A stretch of 64,000 nt of DNA from the NCBI GenBank assembly GCA_002723345.1, contig PBNV01000031.1, forward strand, positions 51,953 through 115,952, read 5' to 3'. Position 1 is the first letter of the stretch, and each line of letters starts with the position of its first letter. Made by a program: the position numbers and the translations under genes. Below, piece after piece: positions 1 to 9,739 of this stretch. A model generated the notes under the pieces. It had not been told where the DNA came from. It ran no database searches and worked only from the letters and a program-made list of their open reading frames with translations. This DNA comes from Rhodospirillaceae bacterium. GTDB lineage: Bacteria; Pseudomonadota; Alphaproteobacteria; Rhodospirillales; UBA2165.

Positions 1-1
1 G

Positions 2-1867
2 GTGGCCTTTGCTGATGGAGAGCGGCTTGTTGGACAGCCCGCCAAACGGCAGGCCGTTACTAACCCAGAAAACACGCTCTTCGCCATCAAACGCCTGATC
101 GGTCGGCGGTTTGATGATCCTCTTACCGAAAAGGACAAGGGACTCGTTCCTTTCGAGATCGTTTCGGGTGATAACGGCGACGCCTGGGTTGAGGCAGAAG
201 GCAACAAATACAGCCCGAGTCAAATGAGTGCTTTCATTTTGCAAAAGATGAAGGAGACAGCAGAAGCCTATCTCGGCGACAACGTGACGCAAGCCGTCAT
301 TACGGTTCCGGCGTATTTCAACGACTCACAACGCCAGGCAACTAAAGATGCCGGCAAAATAGCTGGCCTCGAAGTGCTGCGCATTATCAATGAACCCACT
401 GCCGCTGCCCTTGCCTATGGTCTCGATAAAAAAGATGGCGGTACAATCGTTGTTTATGATCTTGGTGGAGGTACCTTTGACGTTTCTGTGCTCGAGATTG
501 GAGACGGTGTCTTTGAAGTGAAATCCACGAATGGCGACACTTTCTTAGGCGGAGAAGATTTCGACCAATGTATAATCGATTATCTGGCAGACGAGTTTAA
601 AAAAGAACAAAGCGTTGACCTCCGCCAGGATAAGCTGGCCCTGCAACGCCTGAAAGAAGCGTCAGAGAAGGCCAAGACCGAGCTGTCGAGCGCGATGCAG
701 ACGGAGGTGAATTTGCCGTTTATCACTGCGGATGCGAGCGGTCCAAAACACCTTAACATCAAGTTGACCCGCGCGAAGCTAGAGGCACTGGTCGAGTCTC
801 TGATTGACCGAACAATTGAACCCTGCAAGTCGGCTCTTAAGGACGCCGGTATTTCTGCAGGTGAAATAGACGAAGTCATTTTGGTTGGCGGGATGACCAG
901 AATGCCTAAAGTCCAGGAGCGTGTGCAGGAATTCTTTGGCCGCGAGCCACACAAAGGCGTGAACCCTGATGAGGTGGTGGCACTTGGAGCAGCCATTCAA
1001 GGAGGCGTTCTCCAAGGGGACGTGAAGGATGTCCTGTTGCTTGATGTGACACCCCTGTCCCTCGGCATTGAGACGTTAGGTGGCGTTTTCACGCGGCTAA
1101 TTGACCGCAATACGACGATCCCTACACGGAAAAGCCAAGTTTTCTCGACTGCGGAAGACAATCAAAACGCCGTGACGATCCGGGTTTTCCAGGGTGAGCG
1201 TGAAATGGCTGCGGATAACAAGTTACTTGGGCAGTTTGACTTGATGGGTATCCCACCTGCAGCCCGAGGCATGCCACAAATCGAAGTAACGTTTGACATA
1301 GACGCAAATGGTATCGTGAACGTGTCTGCAAAGGACAAGGCCACAGGTAAGGAACAACAGATTCGTATCCAGGCATCCGGCGGCCTGTCTGATGACGATA
1401 TCGAACAGATGGTGCAGGATGCAGAGTCCCACGCAGAAGAGGATAAAGTTCGACGCGAGCTAATCGAAGCTCGTAACAATGCAGACGGCCTTGTCCACTC
1501 GACGGAACAAAACCTAAAAGACTATGGTGACAAAGTTACTGAGGACGAACGCGGCGAAATCGAAACTGCCGTTCAGTCGTTGAAGGATGTTATCGATGGC
1601 GAGGACTTGGAAGCCATCAAAACTAAATCCGACGCGCTGATGCAAGCTGCCATGAAACTTGGTGAAGCCATGTATAAAGCGGGCCAAGAAGCGGGGGGGC
1701 CAGACATGGCCGGCATGGGCCCAGATATGGGTGGCCCCGACAACATGGGAGGAAAAGAGCCGGGCGCCGGCGCGGATGCGGCTGCTCAGGCGGATGACAC
1801 TGTCGTCGATGCAGAATTCGAGGAAGTCGGGCCTGGAGACGCGGATGCGGAGAAGAAAGAAAGCTAA
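2..1867 (+). CDS. dnaK: Chaperone DnaK (Hsp70), 5' end outside window
   Basis: ATP-dependent cytosolic Hsp70 chaperone that works with DnaJ and GrpE in protein folding. The visible 621 codons start inside the ATPase domain ([18 protein letters not shown]); by comparison with the family roughly the first 40 residues, including the first ATP-binding loop, lie upstream of the window, so the GTG at position 2 is not the true start. The second phosphate motif [13 protein letters not shown], the adenosine motif GGMTRMP, the linker [16 protein letters not shown] and the substrate-binding domain follow in order. The C-terminus is Gly/Met-rich and acidic, ending in [17 protein letters not shown], as usual for proteobacterial DnaK. 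dnaJ follows 100 bp downstream on the same strand. Identity is certain; only the N-terminus is missing. Confidence 0.98.
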   Translation: MAFADGERLVGQPAKRQAVTNPENTLFAIKRLIGRRFDDPLTEKDKGLVPFEIVSGDNGDAWVEAEGNKYSPSQMSAFILQKMKETAEAYLGDNVTQAVITVPAYFNDSQRQATKDAGKIAGLEVLRIINEPTAAALAYGLDKKDGGTIVVYDLGGGTFDVSVLEIGDGVFEVKSTNGDTFLGGEDFDQCIIDYLADEFKKEQSVDLRQDKLALQRLKEASEKAKTELSSAMQTEVNLPFITADASGPKHLNIKLTRAKLEALVESLIDRTIEPCKSALKDAGISAGEIDEVILVGGMTRMPKVQERVQEFFGREPHKGVNPDEVVALGAAIQGGVLQGDVKDVLLLDVTPLSLGIETLGGVFTRLIDRNTTIPTRKSQVFSTAEDNQNAVTIRVFQGEREMAADNKLLGQFDLMGIPPAARGMPQIEVTFDIDANGIVNVSAKDKATGKEQQIRIQASGGLSDDDIEQMVQDAESHAEEDKVRRELIEARNNADGLVHSTEQNLKDYGDKVTEDERGEIETAVQSLKDVIDGEDLEAIKTKSDALMQAAMKLGEAMYKAGQEAGGPDMAGMGPDMGGPDNMGGKEPGAGADAAAQADDTVVDAEFEEVGPGDADAEKKES

Positions 1868-1913
1868 TCATTTTCCAGTAAAAACGGTTTCCATTCCAGG
1901 TCTCCACAGAAAC

Positions 1914-1947
1914 GCCGGGCATCTATAAACGGATGTCCGGTTTCCTT
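1914..1947 (+). terminator. Stem-loop between dnaK and dnaJ (attenuator or weak terminator)
   Basis: CCGGGCATC (1915-1923) pairs with GATGTCCGG (1932-1940), nine pairs including one G.U, with an 8-base loop. It is followed by TTTCCTTT, a broken U tract. I infer partial termination or mRNA processing that would give more DnaK than DnaJ. The tract is too short to call a strong terminator. Confidence 0.45.
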
Positions 1948-1967
1948 TGGCAAGCAGGTTCAGCCAG

Positions 1968-3092
1968 ATGGCAAAAGAAGATTATTATGCGACGTTAGGT
2001 ATTGATCGTGACGCGGACGCGTCGGAAATCAAAAAAGCCTATCGTAAACTGGCAATGAAATTCCACCCGGACAAAAACCCGGGAGACGTAGCCGCTGAGA
2101 AAAAATTCAAAGAGTTGAATGAGGCCAACGACGTGCTGTCTGACGATGAAAAGCGGGCTGCATACGACCGTTTTGGCCATGCCGCCTTTGAGCAGGGTGG
2201 CACTGGCAGCACTGGGGGCTTTGGTGGATTCTCGGATATTTTCGATGAGATGTTCGGCGATGCCTTTACCGGCGGGGGTCGACGAAACGCGCGCCAATCC
2301 GGTAGGGGCTCAGACCTTCGATACAATATGGAGGTAACTCTTGCCCAGGCGTATGCAGGCAATAAAACAAACATTCGTGTGCCAACATCTGTGCAGTGCA
2401 GTGAATGCAGTGGCACCGGCTCCAAGGGAGGGGTGGCGCCCGAAACCTGCCACACATGCCAAGGCCAAGGAAAAATCCGCGCACAGCAGGGTTTTTTTAC
2501 TATTGAACGGACCTGCCCCACATGTCACGGGCAAGGGCAAGTAATCAGTGAGGCCTGCGGCAAGTGTTCCGGGTCAGGCCGAGTACATCAGGAGAAGACC
2601 CTGTCGGTTACTATTCCTGCTGGCGTCGAAGACGGGACACGAATTCGCCTATCAGGCGAGGGGGAGGCTGGCCTCAATGGTGCACCGTCCGGAGACCTGT
2701 ATATTTTTATCTCAGTTACACCGCACCACATCTTCCAACGGGACAGTGCTAACATCTTTTGTAAAGTTCCGCTGCCCTTCACCACAGCGTCCCTGGGCGG
2801 ACATATCGAAGTACCCACGGTTGACGGAAGTCGGGCACGTATCACGATTCCATCGGGCACTCAATCCGGCCACCAATTCCGGCTCAAAGCAAAAGGCATG
2901 TCCATCCTGCGCTCGAAAGAGCGCGGAGACATGTTTGTGCAAGCCTCAGTGGAGACGCCAGTCAATTTATCAAAAAAACAAAAAGAGCTCTTGAAAGAAT
3001 TTGAACAGGAGGGCAAATCGGCTGATAACAGTCCGGAATCGGCAGGCTTCTTCTCAAAGGTTAAAGACCTGTGGGAAGACCTAAAGGATTAA
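1968..3092 (+). CDS. dnaJ: Chaperone protein DnaJ (Hsp40)
   Basis: Co-chaperone that delivers substrates to DnaK and stimulates its ATPase. The 374-residue protein shows the complete class I layout: J domain with the HPD triad (FHPDKNPGD, about residue 33), a Gly/Phe-rich stretch (about 75-110), four zinc-binding CxxCxGxG repeats ([32 protein letters not shown]), and the C-terminal substrate-binding domain. The reading frame is open back to a TTG at 1947, but ATG 1968 gives the normal [11 protein letters not shown] start. It sits 100 bp after dnaK, with a stem-loop between them, so the two are probably one heat-shock transcription unit. Confidence 0.98.
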   Translation: MAKEDYYATLGIDRDADASEIKKAYRKLAMKFHPDKNPGDVAAEKKFKELNEANDVLSDDEKRAAYDRFGHAAFEQGGTGSTGGFGGFSDIFDEMFGDAFTGGGRRNARQSGRGSDLRYNMEVTLAQAYAGNKTNIRVPTSVQCSECSGTGSKGGVAPETCHTCQGQGKIRAQQGFFTIERTCPTCHGQGQVISEACGKCSGSGRVHQEKTLSVTIPAGVEDGTRIRLSGEGEAGLNGAPSGDLYIFISVTPHHIFQRDSANIFCKVPLPFTTASLGGHIEVPTVDGSRARITIPSGTQSGHQFRLKAKGMSILRSKERGDMFVQASVETPVNLSKKQKELLKEFEQEGKSADNSPESAGFFSKVKDLWEDLKD

Positions 3093-3143
3093 CGCCGGTC
3101 ATTATTCCATTGTAAAAGATGGCGGAACCTCTTTAATACTCCC

Positions 3144-3956
3144 ATGAAAATTGGCATTACAGGTTGTGCGGGCCGGATGGGCCAAATGCTGGTACGCGAA
3201 GTACTGCTTACAGACGACTGCACTCTCGCGGGGGGCACAGAGCGGCCCGGCCATACTGCGCTTGGCCAAGACGTCGCCCAAACAGCTGGCCTGGCGGCAT
3301 GCGGCCTCGCTATCTCGGATAACAGTGAAGCGCTGTTTGCGGCATCAGATGCAGTCATCGATTTTACGATCGCAGAAGTGACGGAGAGCCACGCCCGCTT
3401 CACCAAAAAATACGGTACAAATTTGATCCTAGGGACAACAGGTCACGATGGCAGTCAGATGGCCTCCATCGAGGCCGCAGCTGCTTGCGCTCCCATCGTC
3501 AAGGCGATGAATTTTTCCGTGGGCGTTAATGTATTGTTTGCGCTGACCAAACAGCTGGCAGGCGCGCTTGACGAGAATTTCGATATCGAGATCGTCGAGA
3601 TGCACCATAAACATAAAGTTGACGCCCCCTCTGGCACCGCCCTTGGGCTCGCTCAAGCAGCGGCTGATGGACGGGAGGTAGACCTCAACCACGTCATTGA
3701 TCGGGGACGTGACGGGATCACAGGGGAACGAAGAAGGGGCCAGATTGGACTCGCAGCACTTCGGGGTGGAGATGTCGTAGGCGAACACGATGTCATATTT
3801 GCCGGACCATCCGAAAGGATTAAAATCAGCCATATAGCTGCTTCCCGGGAAATTTTTGCTAGAGGCGCCGTGCGGGCTGCACTTTGGTCGGCGCACGTCA
3901 CGCCTGGTCTCTATAGCATGCTGGACGTGCTCGATTTTTCTGACGGGGACGCCTGA
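3144..3956 (+). CDS. dapB: 4-hydroxy-tetrahydrodipicolinate reductase
   Basis: NAD(P)H-dependent reductase of the diaminopimelate/lysine pathway, making tetrahydrodipicolinate for lysine and peptidoglycan. The 270-residue length is normal for DapB. The N-terminal dinucleotide-binding motif GITGCAGRMGQ is at residues 4-14. The catalytic signature EMHHKHKVDAPSGTAL (about residues 152-167) contains the His-His-Lys cluster. The gene lies 51 bp after dnaJ on the same strand, the dnaK-dnaJ-dapB order seen in many Rhodospirillales. The end is convergent with the DUF2244 gene, 7 bp away. No unusual features. Confidence 0.97.
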   Translation: MKIGITGCAGRMGQMLVREVLLTDDCTLAGGTERPGHTALGQDVAQTAGLAACGLAISDNSEALFAASDAVIDFTIAEVTESHARFTKKYGTNLILGTTGHDGSQMASIEAAAACAPIVKAMNFSVGVNVLFALTKQLAGALDENFDIEIVEMHHKHKVDAPSGTALGLAQAAADGREVDLNHVIDRGRDGITGERRRGQIGLAALRGGDVVGEHDVIFAGPSERIKISHIAASREIFARGAVRAALWSAHVTPGLYSMLDVLDFSDGDA

Positions 3957-3963
3957 GCCACAC

Positions 3964-4473
3964 TCATACACCAGGCACCCGACCTAAGGCGTGGTGCAGA
4001 AGATCCAAAACCTTGCCACATTCCACCGGGTCTAAAAAACCACCAACTCGGCGGGTGCGCCCCTTGGAAGAAACAATCAATCCACCACCGCTATCATGTG
4101 ACACTATGCGTAAGTCTGTCCACTGAGGATCAAACCGCGCCAGACTCAGACAGCCATGGCGGTCTATTGTCCTTAAAATAAAATGGTCCTCGGATACCGT
4201 GACATGTTCGCTCTGTCGAGCACTGCCCTCGCAGAACTTGTATACGGCATACAATAAGACAACCTCGAGACCCATGAAGCCGAGCACAGGTTGAGCGCCC
4301 AAAAACATAAAGACGAGGCCTACGAGCAGACACACGACACCAAAAAGAAATAGGCCCCAGCGCACAAAAGGGAACCGGCCAGTAACAGCCGGGAACAATC
4401 TGATGTCCAATTGAATTATGCCTGAACCCGGCTCACCTGGGTAAGGGCTCTTATAGTCTACTAAAATCGCCAT
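3964..4473 (-). CDS. DUF2244 family membrane protein
   Basis: 169-residue protein of unknown function that I place in the DUF2244 family. Two adjacent hydrophobic segments (about residues 36-58 and 62-80: WGLFLFGVVCLLVGLVF and LGFMGLEVVLLYAVYKF) form a helical hairpin. A soluble C-terminal half follows, containing the family pattern W-x-D-L-R and a conserved G-x-F-L near the end. It is transcribed divergently from nth with a 106-bp shared upstream gap; DUF2244 beside nth is a common alphaproteobacterial arrangement. No catalytic residues are evident and no function is claimed. Confidence 0.85.
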   Translation of the reverse strand: MAILVDYKSPYPGEPGSGIIQLDIRLFPAVTGRFPFVRWGLFLFGVVCLLVGLVFMFLGAQPVLGFMGLEVVLLYAVYKFCEGSARQSEHVTVSEDHFILRTIDRHGCLSLARFDPQWTDLRIVSHDSGGGLIVSSKGRTRRVGGFLDPVECGKVLDLLHHALGRVPGV

Positions 4474-4579
4474 TTGCCCGAAACTCGCTAAGTCTTAACC
4501 CGGGGACCACATCGATAGCTGGTGTCAAACTGCCTCGAACCTGATAAGTCATACGCATCCGACGATAGCATAGTTCACG

Positions 4580-5212
4580 ATGAAAAAAGACGTTATTAAT
4601 TCTTTCTACGCTAAACTTCGAGACGCCAACCCTGAACCGAAGGGCGAGCTCAATTATGTCAATGCCTACACATTGCTGGTAGCCGTCGTGCTGTCTGCCC
4701 AGGCCACTGATGCAGGGGTCAATAGAGCCACGAGGGCACTGTTTAAAGTCGCCGATACGCCGGAGAAAATGGTTGAGCTCGGCGAAGCCAAGGTAAAAGA
4801 CCATATCAAAACCATAGGCCTCTATAATGCAAAGGCCAGCAATATCATTAAATTAAGCCAGATGCTTATCGATGAGTATTCTAGCGCGTTGCCTCGGGAC
4901 CGAGAGACTCTCGAGAGGCTACCCGGTGTCGGACGCAAAACAGCCAACGTTGTACTCAACATTGCATTCGGCGAACCCACCATCGCCGTCGACACGCACC
5001 TATTCCGCATCGGCAACCGTACAGGCTTGGCCAAAGGAAAAACGCCCCTTGCCGTTGAGAAAAAACTAGAAAAAGTGACCCCGCAAGAATTTATGCGACA
5101 TGCCCATCATTGGCTCATTCTCCATGGACGCTATGTGTGCAAAGCGCGCAAACCGGACTGTCTAAACTGTATCGTCCGCGACGAGTGCGGCTTTAAAGGG
5201 AAGACAATATAA
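4580..5212 (+). CDS. nth: Endonuclease III (DNA glycosylase/AP lyase)
   Basis: Base-excision repair enzyme that removes oxidised pyrimidines and cleaves AP sites. The 210-residue protein has the helix-hairpin-helix LPGVGRKTANVVL (about residues 114-126), including the catalytic Lys of GRKTA, and the catalytic Asp in AVDTHLFR (about 137-144). At the C-terminus is the [4Fe-4S] motif C-x6-C-x2-C-x5-C (CKARKPDCLNCIVRDEC). All key residues are present and the length matches the E. coli enzyme. It is divergent from the DUF2244 gene and convergent with a lipoprotein gene. Confidence 0.97.
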   Translation: MKKDVINSFYAKLRDANPEPKGELNYVNAYTLLVAVVLSAQATDAGVNRATRALFKVADTPEKMVELGEAKVKDHIKTIGLYNAKASNIIKLSQMLIDEYSSALPRDRETLERLPGVGRKTANVVLNIAFGEPTIAVDTHLFRIGNRTGLAKGKTPLAVEKKLEKVTPQEFMRHAHHWLILHGRYVCKARKPDCLNCIVRDECGFKGKTI

Positions 5213-5293
5213 GCCGGCTTAACGTTTACCCCTGCGGGTCTCCGAATTAGGGGGCTGATTAAATGCTCATTTGGGGGCCCCTAGCTCATCCTA

Positions 5294-5908
5294 TTAACGG
5301 ATGCCCGACGAAGCCGGGCCGGTTTGCCGAATCTTGGTGCCCGATACACGGGCGCCCCGCTCATCTGGATCAACACTATTATAGGCATCGCCAGTATGTT
5401 GAGCCGGCATTTGGATAATACTGGCAAAGCACGCGCGATCGCTGAATTTGTTACGCCCTGGCCCGCGCATGCGAAGGTTTACATACTCCACAGCAAACCT
5501 TCCTCCATCATCGTATAAGAAGAGATCCACAACGCAGAACGGTGTCCGGTATTGCCAGATACGAGCCGGTGGTTCAAACCTTTCGAATTGCGGGGAACCC
5601 AAGAGTTCGACAACTTCTGCATCGCTAAGGGTGGAGAGCCTATCTTTGAAATTAGTCAAATCAGTTTCAAGCTTGGCTACCTCCTGGGCCCTCCCCTCTT
5701 CACCAACTTTTCTTGCCGGTTCCACCGGTTCTACTTTCTGATTCTCTACTCCCACGTCGCGAATTAAACCGGCTCGGATTTCTTTTGGGGCTTTTATGGC
5801 CACACGTTGTAGGGTCTCGGGACCCGGCGTGCAGGCTCCCAAGAATGCAGCAATGGCCACCAAATAAAGGTGGCCCAACGACCACACTGATTCGGATGAA
5901 CTAGGCAT
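5294..5908 (-). CDS. Putative lipoprotein of unknown function
   Basis: 204-residue protein with an N-terminal hydrophobic stretch ending in a lipobox (AAFLGAC, about residues 20-26), so it is predicted to be a lipid-anchored envelope protein. After a charged, possibly coiled region (about 70-95) comes a compact block, LLGSPQFERFEPPARIWQYR and CVVDLFLY, which resembles a conserved but uncharacterised alphaproteobacterial family; the layout loosely recalls small BamE/SmpA-type lipoproteins, which is only an analogy. ATG 5908 is preferred over an upstream start at 5929 because it places a short n-region before the hydrophobic segment. It lies downstream of the bactofilin gene on the same strand. 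Confidence 0.75.
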   Translation of the reverse strand: MPSSSESVWSLGHLYLVAIAAFLGACTPGPETLQRVAIKAPKEIRAGLIRDVGVENQKVEPVEPARKVGEEGRAQEVAKLETDLTNFKDRLSTLSDAEVVELLGSPQFERFEPPARIWQYRTPFCVVDLFLYDDGGRFAVEYVNLRMRGPGRNKFSDRACFASIIQMPAQHTGDAYNSVDPDERGARVSGTKIRQTGPASSGIR

Positions 5909-6020
5909 TCGGGGATATGAACCCAACACGTCTACAGGGATATTGGACTCGTGCGCGTCTGGTTAAGCCGACAAGAAGCCATTTTTATTCGGCTCCACCA
6001 GACCCGGCGATGGCCTCGGC

Positions 6021-6545
6021 CTATTCCAGCGAGGCCATGTCACCTGAAATTTCGCCACCAGACTCAATAACGATCTTGCCGTAACGAACGGATCCGCTAA
6101 TCCGGCCGCCTTTGCGAATTGTGAGGATGTCCGTCGCTACGAGTGAGCCCTCAAAACAACCACAGATATCTGCCTCCTGAACATTGGCACTGCCTTTGTA
6201 AAATCCTGTTGGCATTACTTCAATCATGGTTGCCTCAGCCAATACGGCCTCTACGCGGCCTTCCACCACAAGCTTCTCGCACGCCGTAATTTCCCCCTTC
6301 AGACAAATATTCCGGCCAACAGTCAGCCGATTAGCATCGTCTTCAAGCGACAGTCGGTGATCCCCCCGACGAGAAACACCCGGAATTTCCGCAACGCGGC
6401 GGGGTATTTCTGGCCGGAAAAGCTGACCTGATGGCTTACCTGTGGAGTGGGCACCCTTTTTGGAAAAAGGCTTCAGCGGGGGCGCCTCCATACCGGAAGC
6501 GGCGCCTGTATTAGCGTTTGGCGTTTCTTTATCGTCCTTATCCAT
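6021..6545 (-). CDS. Bactofilin (polymer-forming cytoskeletal protein)
   Basis: 174-residue bactofilin (DUF583). The first ~75 residues are polar and Pro-rich and probably disordered. The rest is the right-handed beta-helix core with repeated short strands and the family hallmarks VGRNICLKGEI, VVEGRVEA, GSANVQEADICGCFEGSL and KGGRISGSVRYGKIVI. Bactofilins self-assemble into filaments that organise cell-wall enzymes or polar structures. A perfect 9-bp inverted repeat (6010-6018 with 6030-6038) surrounds the stop codon, which lies in its 11-base loop; it lacks a U tract. The neighbours are a CysZ-like membrane protein upstream (35 bp) and a lipoprotein downstream, all on the minus strand. Confidence 0.93.
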   Translation of the reverse strand: MDKDDKETPNANTGAASGMEAPPLKPFSKKGAHSTGKPSGQLFRPEIPRRVAEIPGVSRRGDHRLSLEDDANRLTVGRNICLKGEITACEKLVVEGRVEAVLAEATMIEVMPTGFYKGSANVQEADICGCFEGSLVATDILTIRKGGRISGSVRYGKIVIESGGEISGDMASLE

Positions 6546-6580
6546 TTTCTCTACCCGGCTCCTTGTTTAATGCCGTTATG

Positions 6581-7288
6581 TCAGACCCACGAAAGTCTAG
6601 ATCGCCAGTTTTGCGTTAAATGCACCATTGCCGCGGTGGCAATCAAGGGTGCAATTAAGTTTACAATGGGTACTGTCATCATAAACGCAATAATCACGCC
6701 CGCAAGAAACAGTTGGCCCTTATAAGCCTGCCTCAATCTGCGCGCCTGATCCGGTGTTGCCCGGCGGTGCGCAACAAGCTCGAAAAACTCCCGGCCAAGC
6801 AAATAACCGTTCAAGGCATAGAAGATGAAGAGATTAAATGGACCAATAAAAAAAAACAGGGCATAGACTGGCAGAGCCATCATATTCAAAACAACGGCGA
6901 GGCCTGAAAATTGCATTGTCACCCTGACTATTTCCGTTATCCCCTGGCGGCGCGGGTGGGGCAAATTAGGATAATGTCTTGCCTCCACCGCGTCCGCAAC
7001 GTCTTCAAAAAAAAAGCTCACAATCACCGATGCGATCGTTGGGAAAAGCAGCCAGGACAGGAAGACGACTGCGGCAACGCCAAAAACATTAATCAGCCAT
7101 TCGAGGTGGGTGGTTAACATCCCAAACAAGCCATCAAGGTGAAAAAATTTTGTGTTGAATAAGAACCACCCAAACACAAGCCATAGGATAGTGAACATCC
7201 CTGCGGATCCGGCGAGGGCGATCCAAACTACGCGGCGAAGGGATATATCTCCCAGTTGAAATACGGCTTGCGAGAAGGCTTTGATCAT
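6581..7288 (-). CDS. CysZ/EI24-like inner-membrane protein
   Basis: 235-residue multi-pass membrane protein of the EI24/CysZ family. Hydrophobic segments occur near residues 20-45, 64-95, 124-150, 153-170 and 195-225, and the central GPFNLFIFYALNGYLLGREFFELVA block is the family signature. E. coli CysZ is a sulfate permease, but there are no cysteine-biosynthesis neighbours here, so transport of sulfate is not claimed. The gene begins the bactofilin/lipoprotein minus-strand group and is divergent from the PfkB kinase gene. Confidence 0.85.
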   Translation of the reverse strand: MIKAFSQAVFQLGDISLRRVVWIALAGSAGMFTILWLVFGWFLFNTKFFHLDGLFGMLTTHLEWLINVFGVAAVVFLSWLLFPTIASVIVSFFFEDVADAVEARHYPNLPHPRRQGITEIVRVTMQFSGLAVVLNMMALPVYALFFFIGPFNLFIFYALNGYLLGREFFELVAHRRATPDQARRLRQAYKGQLFLAGVIIAFMMTVPIVNLIAPLIATAAMVHLTQNWRSRLSWV

Positions 7289-7396
7289 GGAAATCAGATA
7301 TTTAGCGATTGAGACTCATCCGAGCAACATGTTTCAATCACCTCAACCACCCCCACCCAGTAACCCCCTTGTCAGGGGCCAATCCCACCAGCCGCC

Positions 7397-7424
7397 TTGT
7401 CCCAAAGATGTAGCGGGGTATACT
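7397..7424 (+). promoter_or_regulatory. Candidate sigma-70 promoter for the PfkB kinase gene
   Basis: TTGTCC (7397-7402), a 16-base spacer and TATACT (7419-7424) lie about 50 bp upstream of the kinase ATG at 7474, giving a leader of roughly 43 bases. Match by eye only. Confidence 0.5.
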
Positions 7425-7473
7425 GTAAAATGGGTCTATTCATTCTCCTTTATACACCTTTGGCGAGCTTTTT

Positions 7474-8469
7474 ATGACAAATTCTGATTTTGATGTTGTT
7501 GGTATCGGAAATGCTATTGTAGACGTTCTCGCACAGACAAAGGATGCGTTTTTAGAAGACAACTCCCTCTCTAAGGGTACCATGACAATCATTAACGCAG
7601 AAACCGCCGAGTCTTTGTACGCCAAGATGGGACCTGCGATAGAGGTTTCAGGTGGATCCGCCGCAAACACGATCGCAAGTTTGTCATCCCTTGGCGGCAA
7701 AGGAGCATTTATCGGCAAGGTTCGCGACGATCAGCTGGGCGATGTGTTCACCCGCGACATCCATGCAATTGGTGTCCACTTCAACACTCATTCAGAGGGG
7801 GTCGAAACACCAACCGCCCGCTCTTTCATATTTGTTACGCCGGACGCTGAACGCACCATGCAGACATTCTTAGGCGCCTGCGTAGAACTAGGTCCAGAGG
7901 ATATTGATCCGGAGTTAATATCGAAATCGTCTGTAACCTATCTCGAGGGTTATCTCTGGGATCCTCCCAAAGCGAAGGAAGCCTTTCTCAAAGCAGCCCA
8001 GACGGCATACGGTGCAGGACGCAAAGTATCACTGAGCCTCTCTGACCCGTTCTGCGTTAGCCGACATCGGGACGAATTTTTAGACTTGATAACCAATCAT
8101 GTTAACATTTTGTTCGCCAACGAAGAAGAAATAAAGTCTCTTTACCAAGTTGAAAGTTTCGATGAGGCTCTTAAACAAGTCCGCGGCCATTGCGACGTTG
8201 CTGCCCTCACCCGAGGTGTCAATGGTTCCGCGATCGTGGCAGGAAATGACGTCCATTTGGTTGACGCTGAAAAAGTCGATCGAGTCGTTGATACGACGGG
8301 CGCCGGAGACGCATATGCGGCAGGATTCTTGTACGGCTTTACAAAAGGCAACGATTTGCACGCCTGTGCTAGGCTCGGCAGCATCGCTGCTGCTGAGATC
8401 ATCAGTCACTATGGGGCGCGTCCGGAAACGGACCTGGCTGAGCTTGCGGCAAATACATTGGGCCAATAA
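7474..8469 (+). CDS. PfkB-family kinase, probable adenosine kinase
   Basis: 331-residue ribokinase-fold sugar/nucleoside kinase. The N-terminal GIGNAIVDVLA block and the Gly-rich GGSAANTIASLSSLGG (about residues 56-71) are typical of the adenosine-kinase-like branch. The C-terminal PfkB signature DTTGAGDAYAAGFLYG (about 271-286) carries the catalytic Asp in GAGD. The likely reaction is ATP-dependent phosphorylation of adenosine (purine salvage), but sugar specificity cannot be excluded from sequence. The upstream gap has a plausible promoter. The gene leads into an envelope-glycan gene block 57 bp downstream, which may or may not be co-transcribed. Confidence 0.88.
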   Translation: MTNSDFDVVGIGNAIVDVLAQTKDAFLEDNSLSKGTMTIINAETAESLYAKMGPAIEVSGGSAANTIASLSSLGGKGAFIGKVRDDQLGDVFTRDIHAIGVHFNTHSEGVETPTARSFIFVTPDAERTMQTFLGACVELGPEDIDPELISKSSVTYLEGYLWDPPKAKEAFLKAAQTAYGAGRKVSLSLSDPFCVSRHRDEFLDLITNHVNILFANEEEIKSLYQVESFDEALKQVRGHCDVAALTRGVNGSAIVAGNDVHLVDAEKVDRVVDTTGAGDAYAAGFLYGFTKGNDLHACARLGSIAAAEIISHYGARPETDLAELAANTLGQ

Positions 8470-8526
8470 ATGCCGGGTCGCGCACGCTGGCGCTATCGGT
8501 CTCGGCGTTGAGGCAGGATAACCGGA

Positions 8527-9735
8527 ATGGCCCCCCCTAAAATTAATGATTCATCAACATGGGCGGCATCTAACCCGCCTTTCGAGACTTCATGGTTTTG
8601 GCGATTGTTACCGGCAGGCATGCGTCGACGCTGGTGGCTTTTTAGATTGTTCGATACCATCGTCCGTAATTGGCCCGTTTTCGGCACCCCCCGCGGAACC
8701 CTCATCATTCGCATGGATGGTATTGGCGACATGGTTCTTTTCCGGCGCACGCTGGATGACTATGCAACGGCGCTGAGCGCATCGGTATCTGACATTACGA
8801 TTCTCGGCTGCAAAAGTTGGGGCCCCATCAGCGCCGAGATATTCGCTGGGTATAATTTGATCATAATTGACGAACACGCTTTTGCCCGCCAACCCTTTTA
8901 CCGGTTTAAGATTGGTCTCATGGTGCGACGTCTGAACGCCCAGCGTGCGCTCAATGATTCTTATTTTCGCCGAGCCATGATGGCGGACAGCCTGGTCTGG
9001 CTCTCGGGCGCTAAGGAAACAACCGTTTCATTTCCGTTCATTAATGAGCCCACACGAACGGAATTTAGCTATTATTTAAGTCAGGTCAGCCAAATTATTG
9101 ATACGGGCCCCTACCCAACCCATGAGTCCATTCGGCATTACCGGTTTCTCTCTGCTCTCGCGGGCCAAAACTACAGTCCCCAGCCGCCCAAAGTTCCATG
9201 GCGAATATCGGAGAGGCTTGAAGGACCGCCATACGTGGTTCTTAATCCAGGAAGCAACGAACACGGGCGGCGCTGGCCATTCGCCAATTATGTGGAGATC
9301 GCTAAGCGTCTCACAGAGGGGGGAAACCGCGTGGTAATAGTTGGCGGGCCCGGAGAGGAGACGGGGGATTACAAGGAGGCGCTCGGCCGCCATGAAAACG
9401 TCCTGGACTTAGTCGGGCAAACCGAACTGCCAGCACTTATTGACATCCTAAAGGGCGCCACTGCCACCCTTAGCAACGACACCGGCCCGGCCCATTTAAG
9501 CATCGCTGTCGGCACGCCGACCACTGTAATCGTTGGAGGCGGTCACTTCGGAAGTTTCGTCCCGTACCCAGAGGAAACCAAACCACCGAATGCTCGTTTC
9601 GTATACGAGGTAATGCCGTGCTATCATTGTTTCTGGCGATGCCATAAGCGGAACACAAAGTTTGACGTCTTTCCCTGCGTTAGCGCCGTTAGCGTGGAAA
9701 CAGTCTGGGAACACCTTTCACAGCAAGTGGTTTAA
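8527..9735 (+). CDS. Glycosyltransferase family 9 (heptosyltransferase-like), copy 1
   Basis: 402-residue GT-B fold transferase of family GT9, the family of LPS heptosyltransferases WaaC/WaaF. The N-terminal Rossmann half begins at TLIIRMDGIGDMVLFRRTL (about residues 58-76) after a ~55-residue basic/aromatic extension. The nucleotide-sugar half has VVLNPGSNEHGRRWPFANY, VIVGGPGEE and the GT9 signature SNDTGPAHLSIAVGTPT (about 318-334). A C-terminal Cys/His cluster (PCYHCFWRCHKRNTKFDVFPC) may bind metal. It starts a tight plus-strand run: methyltransferase, a second GT9 and AmpG. The acceptor is probably an LPS or other surface glycan; the specific sugar cannot be told. Confidence 0.92.
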   Translation: MAPPKINDSSTWAASNPPFETSWFWRLLPAGMRRRWWLFRLFDTIVRNWPVFGTPRGTLIIRMDGIGDMVLFRRTLDDYATALSASVSDITILGCKSWGPISAEIFAGYNLIIIDEHAFARQPFYRFKIGLMVRRLNAQRALNDSYFRRAMMADSLVWLSGAKETTVSFPFINEPTRTEFSYYLSQVSQIIDTGPYPTHESIRHYRFLSALAGQNYSPQPPKVPWRISERLEGPPYVVLNPGSNEHGRRWPFANYVEIAKRLTEGGNRVVIVGGPGEETGDYKEALGRHENVLDLVGQTELPALIDILKGATATLSNDTGPAHLSIAVGTPTTVIVGGGHFGSFVPYPEETKPPNARFVYEVMPCYHCFWRCHKRNTKFDVFPCVSAVSVETVWEHLSQQVV

Positions 9736-9739
9736 AACG

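Noticed and set aside
580..996. Long antisense frames inside dnaK, mutS, mnmG and other genes
   Set aside because: They mirror strongly conserved genes in other frames and have no independent protein similarity that I recognise.
5248..5283. TAGGGG/CCCCTA inverted repeat after nth
   Set aside because: Only 6 bp with a 24-base spacer and no U tract; likely chance in a G/C-run-rich gap.
6010..6038. 9-bp hairpin around the bactofilin stop as a terminator
   Set aside because: Perfect stem but no U tract on either strand; left as a note in the gene entry.
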